NCBI GenBank assembly: GCA_038380435.1
Contig: JAWZYU010000688.1
Coordinates: forward strand, 22,527 to 86,526
DNA length: 64,000 nucleotides
Reading direction: 5' to 3'
Origin: Ryuthela nishihirai
Lineage: Eukaryota; Arthropoda; Arachnida; Araneae; Heptathelidae
Shown here: piece by piece, positions 11,537-20,889 of the stretch
Position numbering within the stretch: position 1 is the stretch's first letter
How the letters are laid out: each line of letters begins with the position of its first letter
The notes under the pieces: generated by a model
Told to the model about the DNA's origin: nothing
Seen by the model: the letters and a program-made list of their open reading frames with translations, nothing else
The model's database searches: none
Translations under genes and position numbers: made by a program

Positions 11537-11746
11537 TTGAGAAGAAACATTTATTTAAGTGTCTGCAATCAAACCGTGGATATAGGATTATTTTTACGTC
11601 TGAAACCTACTGTGAAAGGAATTAGTCTGACTTATGAACAGTGGGAGAAGCTAGTTTCTTATATCCTTCGGGTTCGAAAGCATGTTGTGGGCTCTGAGCT
11701 ATCGGTTTTGTCTACTGAACACAAAGACAAAAGGTCTTTACTATGA
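11537..11746 (+). pseudogene. Second PC4-like domain fragment
   Basis: The frame encodes FLRLKPTVKGISLTYEQWEK (11599-11658), again the PC4 KGISLT..QW signature. It is preceded by ~200 bp of non-coding sequence after the first fragment and ends at a stop at 11744. No ATG start is seen. It is probably a separate diverged paralogue or a broken downstream part of the same element. Confidence 0.5.
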
Positions 11747-12352
11747 GCACCCTATCATTTACACTTCGCGAAAGTTGTGTGAAGAAGCAGCACAGCGACT
11801 TTCCATTGATGTTCCAGATTCGTTAGCACTCGAGCTCTGGTTTAAGGAAGGAAAACTTCTACTAGTCGAAGACTTCAAAGTTGGAGAACGTTTGCTACCA
11901 ACCAGAGATGGGGGGAGCAGCACGTTTATCCCAGAGTGCTGGACTGCCCCAAAAGAGAGTCAGAGAATGGTTGTCATGGGAGGAGACGTATACTCTCTAC
12001 AAACCGTCGAGAACAAAATTCAGAAGAAACAAAACGTTCTTAACAGGACACTAGATCGACAATGACAAGCAGATTTAATGATTGTGAAAAATATCTCACG
12101 ATTTAATGAGGGTTATGGTTACATATTACTAGCTGTTGACATCTCCCGCTATGCGTGGGCAATATCATTGAAAACCAAGACAGGAAAAGCGACGAAAGAT
12201 GCATTGGAAAAAATTATTTCCCAAATCAGGAAAAGCGACGAAAGATGCATTCGAAAAAATTATTCCCCAAGACAGAGCTGCTATTGTTCTTAATACAGAT
12301 CAAGGGAAAGAATTCAGGAATCGAAACTTTCAAAAAGATTTGAAGGATAAAA
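11747..12352 (+). pseudogene. Polinton/Maverick-type integrase relic, frameshifted and truncated
   Basis: Reconstructed across frames by eye. Frame one (from ~11911) reads SAGLPQKRVREWLSW and ETYTLYKPSR, then an in-frame TAG at 12052-12054. Frame two starts at about 12066 with QADLMIVKN, then NEGYGYILLAVDISRYAW. Frame three carries LNTDQGKEFRN (~12285-12320). The last two are the first and second catalytic Asp regions of the retroviral-type (rve) integrase core. The order, a VxxWL / YTLxKP N-terminal region followed by QADL..YkYiL..iD..ryAW and TDqGkEF, is typical of Polinton integrases. The sequence stops before the third catalytic residue (Glu), replaced by a GC-rich minisatellite. At least two frameshifts and one stop make it non-functional. 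Confidence 0.75.
12182..12273 (+). repeat. 46 bp tandem duplication inside the integrase relic
   Basis: Copies 12182-12227 and 12228-12273 both begin AGGAAAAGCGACGAAAGATG and differ at a few bases. Because 46 is not a multiple of three, the duplication itself shifts the integrase frame. Confidence 0.9.
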
Positions 12353-12356
12353 CCTG

Positions 12357-12500
12357 GCTGTCGGGAGCGTTTGGGCCGCCATGTCGGGCGTTTTTTGGCT
12401 GGGCTGTTGGGGGCGTTAGGGCCGCCTTGTCCGGTGTTTTTTGGCCGGAATGTCGGGGGCGTTTGGGCCGTCTTGTCGGGCGTTTTTTGGCCGGGATGTT
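12357..12500 (+). repeat. GC-rich minisatellite, three 46 bp units
   Basis: Units at 12357-12402, 12403-12448 and 12449-12494 share GGGGGCGTTTGGGCCG and GTTTTTTGGCCGG. A partial fourth start follows. Base composition differs sharply from the AT-rich flanks, and the array cuts off the integrase relic. Confidence 0.9.
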
Positions 12501-13029
12501 CAGATCTAATATGACCAAAATCAGAAATCACTAACATAGCACTTTTAGCATCAAATTTGCATTAGAATAACGGAGTACAATTCTACCGAATGAATGTAAA
12601 AGTAGAAAGACAAACTCTCTAGCGATGTCAAATATTCGGTTAAAAAAATATTTGTCAAATGCTTATCCAAATAAAATTTTAAACAGCTCTGTTCCCCCTT
12701 CACTTCTATTGACGCCAGGAGGAAATGGACAGGTAGATACTGGAAATACGAACCGAAGTAACCTATTAGTACTTATCCAACTAAAAGTAATATTTCATTC
12801 TTCTTAAAAAACAAAGAAAGTTTGATGTCTACATTCAGACAGACAGATGACAGAGTGAAAACAGTAGCTGGTATTTTGAAATCGAGCTATAAAGAGGTTT
12901 CGCTCTCTTATGTTATGCTGATCTGTGTAGATTTTTTTCAGCAGTCGTATCGAATACTATATTTTTCAAAAATATTTTCGATAATAAATGTTTCACAAAC
13001 ACGTTTTTTTTTACCTTTTGTGTTGTAGA
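12501..13029. other. Intergenic DNA, nothing recognised
   Basis: AT-rich with short open frames only; no domain, RNA or repeat recognised. Confidence 0.5.
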
Positions 13030-13170
13030 GTGGACTAAACGCCAGGTCTAGAGGACATCATGGCTTAAGATCAAGGTTGTGAAAAGGATGCAGTGGCAAT
13101 TCTTACAGCAGGCAGACGGAGACCTCCATGAAGAGTGTCCTGAGTGTTCTTCAATGTGCATTGGGTATGA
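13030..13170 (-). mobile_element. Possible degenerate SINE family B body
   Basis: GTGGACTAAACGCCAGGTC and TGTTCTTCAATGTGCATTGGGTATG resemble the family B AATGGGCTAAAxGGCCAGG and GTTCTTTAATGTGCACAGGG blocks in the right order and spacing. The similarity is weak. Confidence 0.4.
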
Positions 13171-13269
13171 TGAATTTTCTGCTAGTTAGATAATTAAATA
13201 TATTATGATTATTAATTAGTATAATATAAACATTTTCACACAAGTTCTGACTTTGTAACAACTCTTTCC

Positions 13270-13649
13270 TACACTGGGGGAAATTTAAAAAAGAACACGC
13301 AGAAAGTATTCCTTCAGAATGTCATATTTTAATATGTTAATAATTAGGGTCAGCAGAAACCGTGTTCCAAGATTGAAAGTCATTGGATGAGATAATGACG
13401 TCATTGAGTACGACAACATGCAAATGTACCCAGCGTTTATTTAAGGACCAGGGTGTAAGGAAAGAAGTTATTCGTTTTGTGTTGTTCAGTGCTCTTTGAA
13501 GAAGCATGCTTGGACGATGCAGTTGCGCAACATTTCTTCAGATAGCGGAGTTTGAGCAAGGTCGTACAGCGGGTCTTCAGGAAGTAGGTTGGTCTTTCCA
13601 TGAAATTGTAAACCGCATTGGACGAAAGATATTGGCAAAGGTGCGATAG
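13270..13649 (+). mobile_element. 5' end of a Tc1-like transposon
   Basis: The ATG at 13506 opens 47 codons ending at TAG 13647-13649. They include AEFEQGRTAGLQEVGWSF and EIVNRIGRK, matching the N-terminal helix-turn-helix of Tc1 transposases (pattern ERGRIxGLxexGxSxxxIAxxxGRS). The 5' region from ~13274 (CACTGGGGGAAATTT) could be its left terminal repeat. The rest of the transposase, including the DDE core, is absent, so this is a truncated copy. Confidence 0.65.
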
Positions 13650-13865
13650 TGGTGTTGGTGTGTTTGGATGTTGGTTTCCGGTCGCTTCGGGCTTTCATTC
13701 TGGTGTGGCATTTTGGGGTGTACTTGAGACGTTGGTAAATGATTTAGAATCAAAAAGCGCCAAAAATATGAAGAAAGGTCTTTACCGCATGTGAAAAGCG
13801 TGATTAGAAGCTGAGATAGAGGTATTTAGAATAATGTTCTATAGTAATGGTATTAGGTTAAAAAA
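13650..13865. other. Unassigned spacer
   Basis: No transposase coding is recognisable after the stop, and no right-hand inverted repeat of the Tc1 fragment is seen. Confidence 0.4.
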
Positions 13866-14068
13866 ATAAAATAAATAACCCCTCAAGCAGCTGCTTGCCA
13901 CAGAGATCTGACAGGAGCCTGTCTGTTTATGTGCCATAGTAGAAGGTCTGTGAGGATGGCACGAACTCAGTAGAAAAACTACACATTCACCCATGCCTTA
14001 CCCGGGACTCGAACCCAGGTCCTTAAGATCAGTAGCCAAGCACACTAACCACTCGGCCATGGGACGGC
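13866..14068 (-). mobile_element. tRNA-derived SINE, family A, best full copy
   Basis: On the minus strand it begins with GGCCGAGTGGTTAGTGTGC (Leu/Ser-type A box) and has GGGTTCGAGTCCCGGG as B box. It continues with GGCATGGGTGAATG, TTCTACTATGGCACATAA, GACAGGCTCCTGTCAGATC and GGCAAGCAGCTGCTTGAGGGG, and ends in an AT tail. Its completeness defines the family length at ~200 bp. Confidence 0.88.
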
Positions 14069-14109
14069 TTGGTATTAGGTTAGGCTTAGTGAAAGTTAAG
14101 ATCTACGCA

Positions 14110-14584
14110 ACAGTACTCTCTGAAGGCTTTCATATCGTATATTTTTTTCGCTACGCAACAATTGGAATTCGAAAAAGCAATTGTTGTTCCTCAATTGTTA
14201 TCGGTTGGCTTCGAAAAACGATGCTATGGATTCATTGTTGTTTCACTCGGCCTTTGATCAAACGGAGACTTCCATTCCCTTTCCTTCCTGTCGACGGAGA
14301 ATTTCAGAGCAAGTGTGTTATGCGATCCCTTTTTTTTGTCACACTATCATTTTATTTTTTTTAGCTCTTCTGTAGGAGAGAGTCTATGGGTTGTGCGATC
14401 CATTTAGAGGTTCGATCGCGCCCATACCTCTGCTTTCCACAGACGTGAGTTATATGCTCTTTCTCCTAGAGTAGAGTGATTCTCTGGATTTTTTTTTAAA
14501 GGTTTTCTAGGTTATTCTTAACAATTGGCATTATTCCTGGGATTTTATTTGCTCACTTGTTCCTACCGCTTGGGTTGTGTCGGG
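14110..14584 (+). repeat. Duplicon spacer module, copy 1
   Basis: This ~475 bp module (starting ACAGTACTCTCTGAAGGC and including TTGGAATTCGAAAAAGC and CCTTTGATCAAACGGAG) recurs at 20005-20480, in part at 21839-22250, and inverted at ~27760-28210. Its left edge marks the start of the segmental-duplication cluster. In the other full copies its left end touches the transporter body, whereas here it abuts unrelated DNA. Open frames in it (VxxxFHSAFDQTE type) are shared by copies but show no known domain. Confidence 0.8.
14361..14423 (+). other. tRNA-like sequence within the duplicon spacer
   Basis: TAGCTCTTCTGTAGGAGAG resembles an A box with D-loop, and GAGGTTCGATCGCGCCC resembles a B box / T-arm, about 45 bp apart. 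No convincing acceptor stem is seen. Likely a tRNA-derived SINE head; it is repeated in copies near 20260, 22038 and (inverted) 27900. Confidence 0.35.
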
Positions 14585-14860
14585 TTTTTTTACTTCTGAG
14601 CAGCACTTTTTTTTGCACACAATGGGCTAAAGGTCCAGGTCCCATAGACCACGAAGGCTCAGAGGAGGTTGGGGGGTACCCACTGGATCACCCACTGGGG
14701 GGACAAGATGGTAGAATCCAAGGCCATCCAGCATGTTCTTTAACGTGCACAGGTTACGGCCCTCCCGCACATGCAGCCACGGCCTAATGTCCCATCCGAC
14801 GGACGGCGGTCTTTCCAATACCATCGGTGTCCTCTACTGACCGTGGGTAGGGCGCAGATT
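14585..14860 (-). mobile_element. SINE family B inside duplicon copy 1
   Basis: Inverted body and core: TTTTGCACACAATGGGCTAA, CGAAGGCTCAGAGGAGG, GTTCTTTAACGTGCACAGG, CATCCGACGGACGGCGG and CTACTGACCGTGGG. Equivalent copies sit at 20485-20755, 22262-22540 and inverted at 27628-27760, so it was carried along in the duplication. Confidence 0.85.
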
Positions 14861-14995
14861 AATGTAAACGCAGGAAGAGACTTATGGGTGGAGGATCACC
14901 AGCAAGTGAATTTACTTTTTAAGTGTTCTGACCTCCTCCTCCACCCCTTCGAACAAAATAACAGGGAGGTGTTTTGTGAATTGGGTTTTGATGCC

Positions 14996-15281
14996 TTGTG
15001 AAAATTTTTTGGTGTATTCCCCCCCTCTAAGAGGAAGGGGTTATGTGGTTAGGGTGTAGGTATCATGTGAAATTTTTTCGGTGTACCCTCCCCCTAACAG
15101 GAAGGGGTTATGTGGGTTGGTTGTAGGTAGCGTGTGAAAATTTTTTTGGGGTATTCCCCCCTCTAAGAGGAAGGGGTTATGTGGGTTGGGTGTAGGTATC
15201 GTGTGAAATTTTTTCGGTGTATCCCCCCCCTCCTCTAAGAGGAAGGGGTTATGTGGGTTGGGTGTCGAGGACCTGTGAATT
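14996..15281 (+). repeat. GGGGTTATGTGGGTT minisatellite, array 1
   Basis: About four units of ~65 bp, each with AGGAAGGGGTTATGTGG, TAGGT and CGTGTGAAA blocks and a C-rich run. The same minisatellite separates every module of the transporter cluster. Confidence 0.9.
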
Positions 15282-15739
15282 CTTTTTTTTTCTTTTGTCC
15301 CTCATTATGAGGTGTCGGGTGACTCTCAACTTCCCTTCACACTTTATCCTGGCTTAGGACTGGCAGCGCATTGCGTGTTTAAAAGTTGTCTGTCTCTCTG
15401 GTAGACTTGGTGTCATAGCACAATGTGCAGAGTTTTACAACGACATAGAAAAAAGAATACAATGCACAGCAAAAGTGACATACAAGAAATACAAACATAC
15501 AGGAAACAGCGAGAGTGTCTTCTCTTTGCTTTTAAGAAATTTTTTATATTTTTTTTATTGTTTTAACATTTACAATTTTTTTATATTTTTTTTTATTGTT
15601 TTAACATTTAAAATTTTTTTGGTTTTTTTTTTTAAATTTCACTTATTTCTTTTTTTCAAATTTTCCTATTTAGGGTGCCAACCCCTTCCCGGACATGGCG
15701 GTCAGTCCCGGAAGGGGAGGCTGCTGCCAGATAGCTGCG
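15282..15739 (-). repeat. 3' flank module of the transporter, copy 1
   Basis: Shared with 18426-18757 and, inverted, 29476-29884: CTTAGGACTGGCAGCGCATTG, TGTCATAGCACAATGTGCAG, a T-rich tract and TTAGGGTGCCAACCCCTTCC next to the transporter stop. Relative to the gene this is downstream, and the T-rich tract reads as an A-rich tail with AATAAA-like hexamers. This copy carries a ~45 bp tandem duplication in the T-rich part (about 15540-15620). Confidence 0.8.
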
Positions 15740-16020
15740 ACATCACACTGCGGTGGTGAAGACATTGAGTCGTTCGTTGAGCGACGCTGCCGCCCGACCC
15801 CTCCTCTGGATCGAGGCAGCAGAGACGTGCAAGGCGCCGCCGAAGGCCGTGGCCACACACTTCTTCGATCCCATGAATAGCAGGACTGCGCGGTCGCCTC
15901 CGGTGGAGCGGAGCAGCCCTGCCACGGGAGGGTAGATGAGGTTGGCCACTCCCTGGAAGAGCCGCACCAGGGTGAAGGTGCCATTCATGTTGTCGACTCC
16001 ATGATTCGAGTGACGGAGGC
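15740..16020 (-). pseudogene. SLC16-like transporter, 3' fragment (copy 1)
   Basis: The minus-strand frame ends at the stop at 15743 and encodes the C-terminal ~85 residues: NMNGTFTLVRLFQGVANL, IYPPVAGLL, FMGSKKCVATAF and SIQRRGRAAA. This corresponds to the last two to three membrane segments of monocarboxylate-transporter-like proteins. Upstream it jumps, at about 16002-16003, to the sequence for VVASV, then at ~16027 straight into the transporter's own 5' flank. Two internal deletions have therefore removed the first exon and most of the body. Not functional. Confidence 0.85.
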
Positions 16021-16026
16021 AACAAC

Positions 16027-16318
16027 GAGCGACAGACTATGCTGAACAATACTGAACCAAATAGCGAAAAAGGTATTATGAGGTAAAGTCGAGAGTTCGA
16101 AAACGCACGTCTGTAGCTCTCAGTGGTCGCAGAGCAAAGGGACGGACGTGGCACTCAGTGGCACGAGTTGTAAAACCCGTTGGCGTCAGGGCGAAAACAC
16201 AGGGTTTTACCTAGTACCGGTCGTACAAGGTTGGGTTTCGCGCTGCCATCTATGTGCAAGGATGGGAACTAATTTTTCTTCACCTATCCCCATTTTTTTC
16301 CCTTGCTCCACCGAGTGG

Positions 16319-16349
<31 letters not shown>

Positions 16350-17178
16350 TATTTTTTATTTCATTTTTTCAGCGTGACGTCACCTGCAAACGGGACAGTG
16401 CTATATATGCGAGAAGAATATGGGGCAAGTAGAGTATACAAAAGTTTACTAAAGTTTATACGATAATGATAGGAAATTTTAAAGTTATTTTCCTAATAAA
16501 ATAAACAACCGCCACCAAATGTTTCTAAAATAATTCAATACCAGATGTTTACCGATCGTCAAACTACTCACGTGTTGACAATTCGATTTCGTTACCATCG
16601 TTGAAAAGTTCATAATAGACTTTTTTACTTGAAATTACCGTCATATCTATCTATTCTACTAACGCATGGAACTTTAGAAGAGTTTATCAAATGTTGTTTT
16701 TGATCTAAATTGGGACTGTTTTTGCTGTAGGAATTCTTTCGTCTGGCATAAACGATAGAAAGGATCCAAATTAATATTTTTTGCCTTAACGAATAATGCA
16801 GAAAAAAATGTCGTTTATTTAAATAAAATATCTCAGCTTTTATAGCCTTAATGAAACGGAAAATTTTCATCTTATTAAATTCTTTCATTTGCTACAGTAA
16901 ATAAGCTATTCTAGAGTAAATAAGCTATTATATTAAGTTTATTTTGCTAGAGTAAATAAGCTTTCATTTGTTAGAGTAATTTCTAACCGCTTGGGTGCAG
17001 TTAACTTTACGTTTTGCCCTGCTATGCTTGTTTGGGAAAAGCTTTCCTGAATATCCTTTAATTACTCTATATGATTTCACAAACGTGTATCAGTTTCTAA
17101 GTGGAGATCGTATTTTGAAGTTTTCCGATTTATTGGTACATATATATAGTGTAAGGTAATTCTGTCGGAATAAGCCAC
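16027..17178 (-). repeat. 5' flank module of the transporter, copy 1
   Basis: Upstream region (relative to the minus-strand gene) shared with 23330-24440 and inverted 25690-26990. It contains one unit of the GTTGTAAAACCCGTTGGCG repeat, a TATATGTATA microsatellite (16319-16350), a palindromic TGACGTCA (16375-16382), and AT-rich sequence with a repeated AGAGTAAATAAGCTAT motif (16895-16965). It ends abruptly at 17178 inside CGGAATAA, where SINE B core sequence follows. Confidence 0.75.
16375..16382. promoter_or_regulatory. CRE-like palindrome TGACGTCA (copy 1)
   Basis: An 8 bp perfect palindrome matching the CREB/ATF consensus, retained at the matching place in the right palindrome arm (26484-26491) and lost by deletion in the left arm. 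No functional evidence. Confidence 0.35.
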
Positions 17179-17280
17179 GGCCTAACGTTCCATCTGACGG
17201 ACGGCGGTCTTTCCAATACCATCAGTGTCGTCTACTGACCGTGGGTAGGGCGGAGATTAATGTAAATGCAGGAAGAGACC
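17179..17280 (-). mobile_element. SINE family B core fragment
   Basis: Begins GCCACGGCCTAACG and contains CATCTGACGGACGGCGG and CTACTGACCGTGGG. It is only the core, joined on the left to the broken 5' flank module. Confidence 0.75.
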
Positions 17281-17394
17281 TATGGGTGGAGGGTCACCAG
17301 CGTGTGAATTTACTTTTTAAGTGTTCTGACCTCCTCCTCCTCCACCCCTTCAAACGAAATAACAGGGAGGTGTTTTGTGAATTGGGTTTCGATG

Positions 17395-18425
17395 CTCTGT
17401 GAAAATATTTCGGTGTATTCCCCTCCCCCTCTCTAAGAGGAAGGGGTTATGTGGTTAGGGTGTAGGTATCGTGTGAAATTTTTTCGTTGTACTCTCCCCC
17501 CTAACAGGAAGGGGTTATGTGGGTTGGTTGTAGGTATCGTGTGAAATTTTTTCGGTGTGCTCTCCACCCAAAACAGGAAGGGGTTATGTCGGTTGGTTGT
17601 AGGTTGCGTGTGAATTTTTTTTAGTGTATTCCCACCGTCCAATTGGAAGGGGTTATGTGGGTTGGGTGTAGGTATCGTGTGAAATTTTTTCGGTGTACAC
17701 TACCCCCCTAACAGGAAGGGGTTATGTGGGTTGGTTGTAGGTTGCGTGTGAATTTTTTTTGGTGTATTCCCACCGTCCAATAGGAAGGGGTTATGTGGGT
17801 TGGATGTAGGTATCGTGTGCAATTTTTTCGGTGTACACTACCCCATAACAGGAAGGGGTTATGTGGGTTGGTTGTAGGTAGCGTGTGAAAATATTTTGGT
17901 GTATCCCCCCCTCTAAGACGAAGGGGTTATGTGGGTTGGTTGTAAGCATCGTGTGAAATGTTTTCGGTGTACTCTCCCCTCAAAACAGGAAGGGGTTATG
18001 TGGGTTGGTTGTATGTAGCGTGTGAAAAGTTTTTGGTGTATTCCCACCGTCCAATAGCAAGGGGTTATGTGGATTGGATGTAGGTTTCGTGTGAAATATT
18101 TTCGGTGTACTCTCGCCCCCCTAACAGGAAGGTGTTATGTGGGTTGGTTGTAGGTTGCGTGTGAAAATTTTTTGGTGTATTCCCACCGTCCAATAGCAAA
18201 GGGTTGTGTGGGTTGGGTGTAGGTATCGTGTGAAATTTTTTTAGTGTACTCTCCCCCTCCCCTAACAGGAAGGGGTTATGTGGGTTGGTTGTAGGTAGCA
18301 TGTGAACAATTTTTGGTGTATTCCCACCGTCCAATAGGAAGGGGTTATGTGGGTTGGGTGTAGGCATCGTGTGAAATTTTTCGGTGTATTCCCCCATCCT
18401 CTAAGAGGAAGGGGTTATGTGGGTT
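17395..18425 (+). repeat. GGGGTTATGTGGGTT minisatellite, array 2 (longest)
   Basis: About 16 units of 62-67 bp. Alternate units differ: one type carries CCACCGTCCAATAGGAAGG and a TTTTTGGTGTATT core, the other CTCCCCCCTAACAGGAAGG with TTTTTCGGTGTAC. The true repeat is therefore a ~130 bp dimer. Long open frames here (HNPFLLGG-type) are by-products of the period. Confidence 0.9.
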
Positions 18426-18757
18426 GGGCTGGCGTGTTTAAAAGTTGTCTGTCTCTCTGGTAGATTTGGTGTCATAGCACAATGTGCAGAGTTTTATAAC
18501 GACATAGAAAAAAGAATACAATGCACAGCAAAAGTGACATACAAGAAATACAAACATACAGGAAACAATGAGAGTGTCTTCTCTTTGCTTTTAATTAATT
18601 TTATATATATTTTTTTTGTTTGAAAATTTAAAATTGTTTTGGTTTTTTTTTTGTTTTCACTTATTTCTTTTTTCACATTTTCCTATTTAGGGTGCCAACC
18701 CTTTCCTGGACATGGCGGTCAGTCCTGGAAGGGGAGGCCGCTTCCCGATAGCTGCGA
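18426..18757 (-). repeat. 3' flank module of the transporter, copy 2
   Basis: Same module as 15282-15739, but its outer end is cut at GGGCTGGCGTGTTTAAAAG, lacking the CTTAGGACTGGCAG part. It leads into the stop of the open transporter copy. Confidence 0.75.
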
Positions 18758-18759
18758 CA

Positions 18760-19995
18760 TCACACTGCGGTGGTGAAGACATCGAGCCATTCCTTGAGCG
18801 ACGCTGCCGCCCGACCCCTCCTCTGGATCAAGACAGCAGAGACGTGCAAGGCGATGCCAGAGACCGTGGCCAGACACATCTTCGATCCCATGAATAGCAG
18901 GAATGCCCGGTCGCCACCGGTGGACCGCAGCACTCCTGCCACGGGAGGGTAGATGAGGTTGGCCACTCTCTGGAAGAGCTGCACCAGGGTGAAGGTGCCA
19001 TTCATGTTGTCGACTCCGTGATTCGAGCTAAGAAGGAGGGGGATCAGGATGATCCACACTCCTGCTGCGATGGAGGCAACAACCAGCTGCCAGTACTCGC
19101 GGCAGAAAGGCAGTGAGATGACGGCTGTAGCCGAGATGGAGACTTCCGTGATGTTTTCGGCCGTCCTTGGCAGGGGAGAGCGGCTGGCGAGAAGACCGTA
19201 TGAGAGGCGCACGAACAGGTCGCCGGCAGCAGAGTAGGCGAGGAGCAGCATGGCACTGCTGTTCTCGATCCCCAGCGACTTGACATGCTGGGGAATGTAG
19301 TGCAGGAAGTGAGGGTTGCCCATACCCATTGCGAAGATGGAAGCGCTCGTGAGGAGGAACAGGCCGTCCGTGAGGAAACGGAGGGACAGCCTCTCGGCAA
19401 CCACCTTCATGCAGGATCTGGGTGCCAGCTCTCCGGCTTCCGCGGGGGTCACGACGATGGCATCGTTGCTGCCGCCGGCGGGCACCTCGCAGAAGCAGCT
19501 CTCAGGCTGAACGAAGAGCAGGCCGCAGACTGCAAAGAGGGTGAAGCAGCCGGCCAGCACGAGGAAGGTGTAGTGCAGGCCGACGGCCAGCAGCAGCTCG
19601 ATCGCAGTGGGCAGGGCCATGGACCCGAAGCAGCCTTCCGACAGGGCGACGGCCATCGCTGCCGGCCTCCGTGTCGTGAAGTACTTTCCAGTGCACACTA
19701 TGCCGGTGGTGATGGCAAAGGATGCATCGACCCCCATGAGGCCTCCAATGGTACCTATGAGGAAAGAACCGGAGGTGGCCAGGTAGCTGAGGGCAAGGCC
19801 AGCGCTGCACAGCAATCCACCCAGACACACGAGCGGCCTGTATCCGAAGGTAGACACGAGGATCCCTGTCACCGGTGAGAAGGCCAGTGAGAGGGTCCCT
19901 AGCAGCCCCGGGATCCAGGCCGCCTGGGACGGAGAGGTATCAGGAAACTCCAGGAATATCGCCACCTTCAGAGCGCTGAAGGACTTGACGAATCC
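18760..19995 (-). pseudogene. SLC16-like transporter, open but N-terminally truncated (copy 2)
   Basis: A monocarboxylate-transporter-like (SLC16, major facilitator) membrane protein, which would carry small acids or similar solutes across a membrane; the substrate cannot be read from sequence. An uninterrupted frame runs on the minus strand from ~19995 to the stop at 18760, about 411 codons. It shows GFVKSFSALKVAIF, FGYRPLVCLGG (the TM2-TM3 loop typical of the family), GIVCTGKYF, LTSASIFAMGMGN, and NMNGTFTLVQ with YPPVAG near the C-terminus. Upstream the frame stays open to an ATG at 20091, but those 32 codons come from the duplicon spacer module. The family start (MVPPDGGYGW, first membrane segment) seen at 27121 is missing, so the protein is probably not a working 12-helix transporter. 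It is the only copy with an undamaged body. Confidence 0.8.
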
Positions 19996-20004
19996 TGCCC
20001 TACA

Positions 20005-20484
20005 CAACAGTACTCTCTGAAGGCTTTCATATCGTATATTTTTTTCGCTACGCAACAATTGGAATTCGAAAAAGCAATTGTTGTTCGTCAATTGTTATCG
20101 GTTGGCTTCCAAAAACGATGCTATGGATTCATTGTTGTTTCACTGGGCCTTTGATCAAACTGAGAATTCCATTCCCTTTCCTTCCTGTCGACGGAGAATT
20201 TCAGAGCAAGTGTGTTATGCGATCCCTTTTTTTGCCACACTATCATTTTATTTTTTTTAGCTGTTCTGTAGGAGAGAGTCTATGGGTTGTGCGATCCATT
20301 TAGAGGTTCGATCGCGCCCATACCTCTGCTTTCCACAGACGTGAGTTATATGCTCTTTCTCCTAGAGTAGAGTGATTCTCTGGATTTTTTTTTAAAGGTT
20401 TTCTAGGTTATTCTTAACAATTGGCATTATTCCTGGGATTTTATTTGCTCACTTGTTCCTACCGTTTGGGTTGTGTCGGGATTT
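20005..20484 (+). repeat. Duplicon spacer module, copy 2
   Basis: Same as 14110-14584, here directly joined to the truncated N-terminal end of the transporter body. The same joint occurs in the inverted copy at 28210, so the N-terminal replacement predates the duplication. Confidence 0.8.
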
Positions 20485-20755
20485 TTTACTTCTGAGCAGC
20501 ACTTTTTTTGCACACAATGGGCTAAAGGTCCAGGTCCCATAGACCACGAAAGCTCAGAGGAGGTTGGGGGGTACCCACTGGATCACCCACTGGGGGGACA
20601 AGATGGTAGACTCCAAGGCCATCCAGCGGGTTCTTTAACGTGCACAGGTTATGGCCCTCCCGCACACGGAGCCACGGCCTAATGTCCCATCCGACGGACG
20701 GCAGTCATTCCAATACCATCGGTGTCCTCTACTGACCGTGGGTAGGGCGCAGATT
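20485..20755 (-). mobile_element. SINE family B inside duplicon copy 2
   Basis: Near-identical to 14585-14860 (TTTTGCACACAATGGGCTAA through CTACTGACCGTGGG), including the same short internal structure, so it was duplicated with the module rather than inserted anew. Confidence 0.85.
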
Positions 20756-20889
20756 AATGTAAACGCAGGAAGAGACTTATGGGTGGAGGGTCACCAGCGT
20801 GTGATTTTACTTTTTAAGTGTTCTGACTTCCTCCTCCACCCCTTCAAACAAAATAACAGGGAGGTGTTTTGTGATTTGGGTCTCGATGC

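Noticed and set aside
11682..12065. 127-codon frame as a separate protein
   Set aside because: Its C-terminal half overlaps the integrase N-terminal region in another frame, and the integrase frame matches a known family while this one does not.
17433..18397. Long open frames in the minisatellite (HNPFLLGG repeats)
   Set aside because: They are produced by a ~65 bp period and lose frame between units; no start or domain.
19285..19878. 197-codon + strand frame opposite the open transporter copy
   Set aside because: It is the antisense shadow of a GC-rich coding region; composition follows the codon structure of the minus-strand frame.
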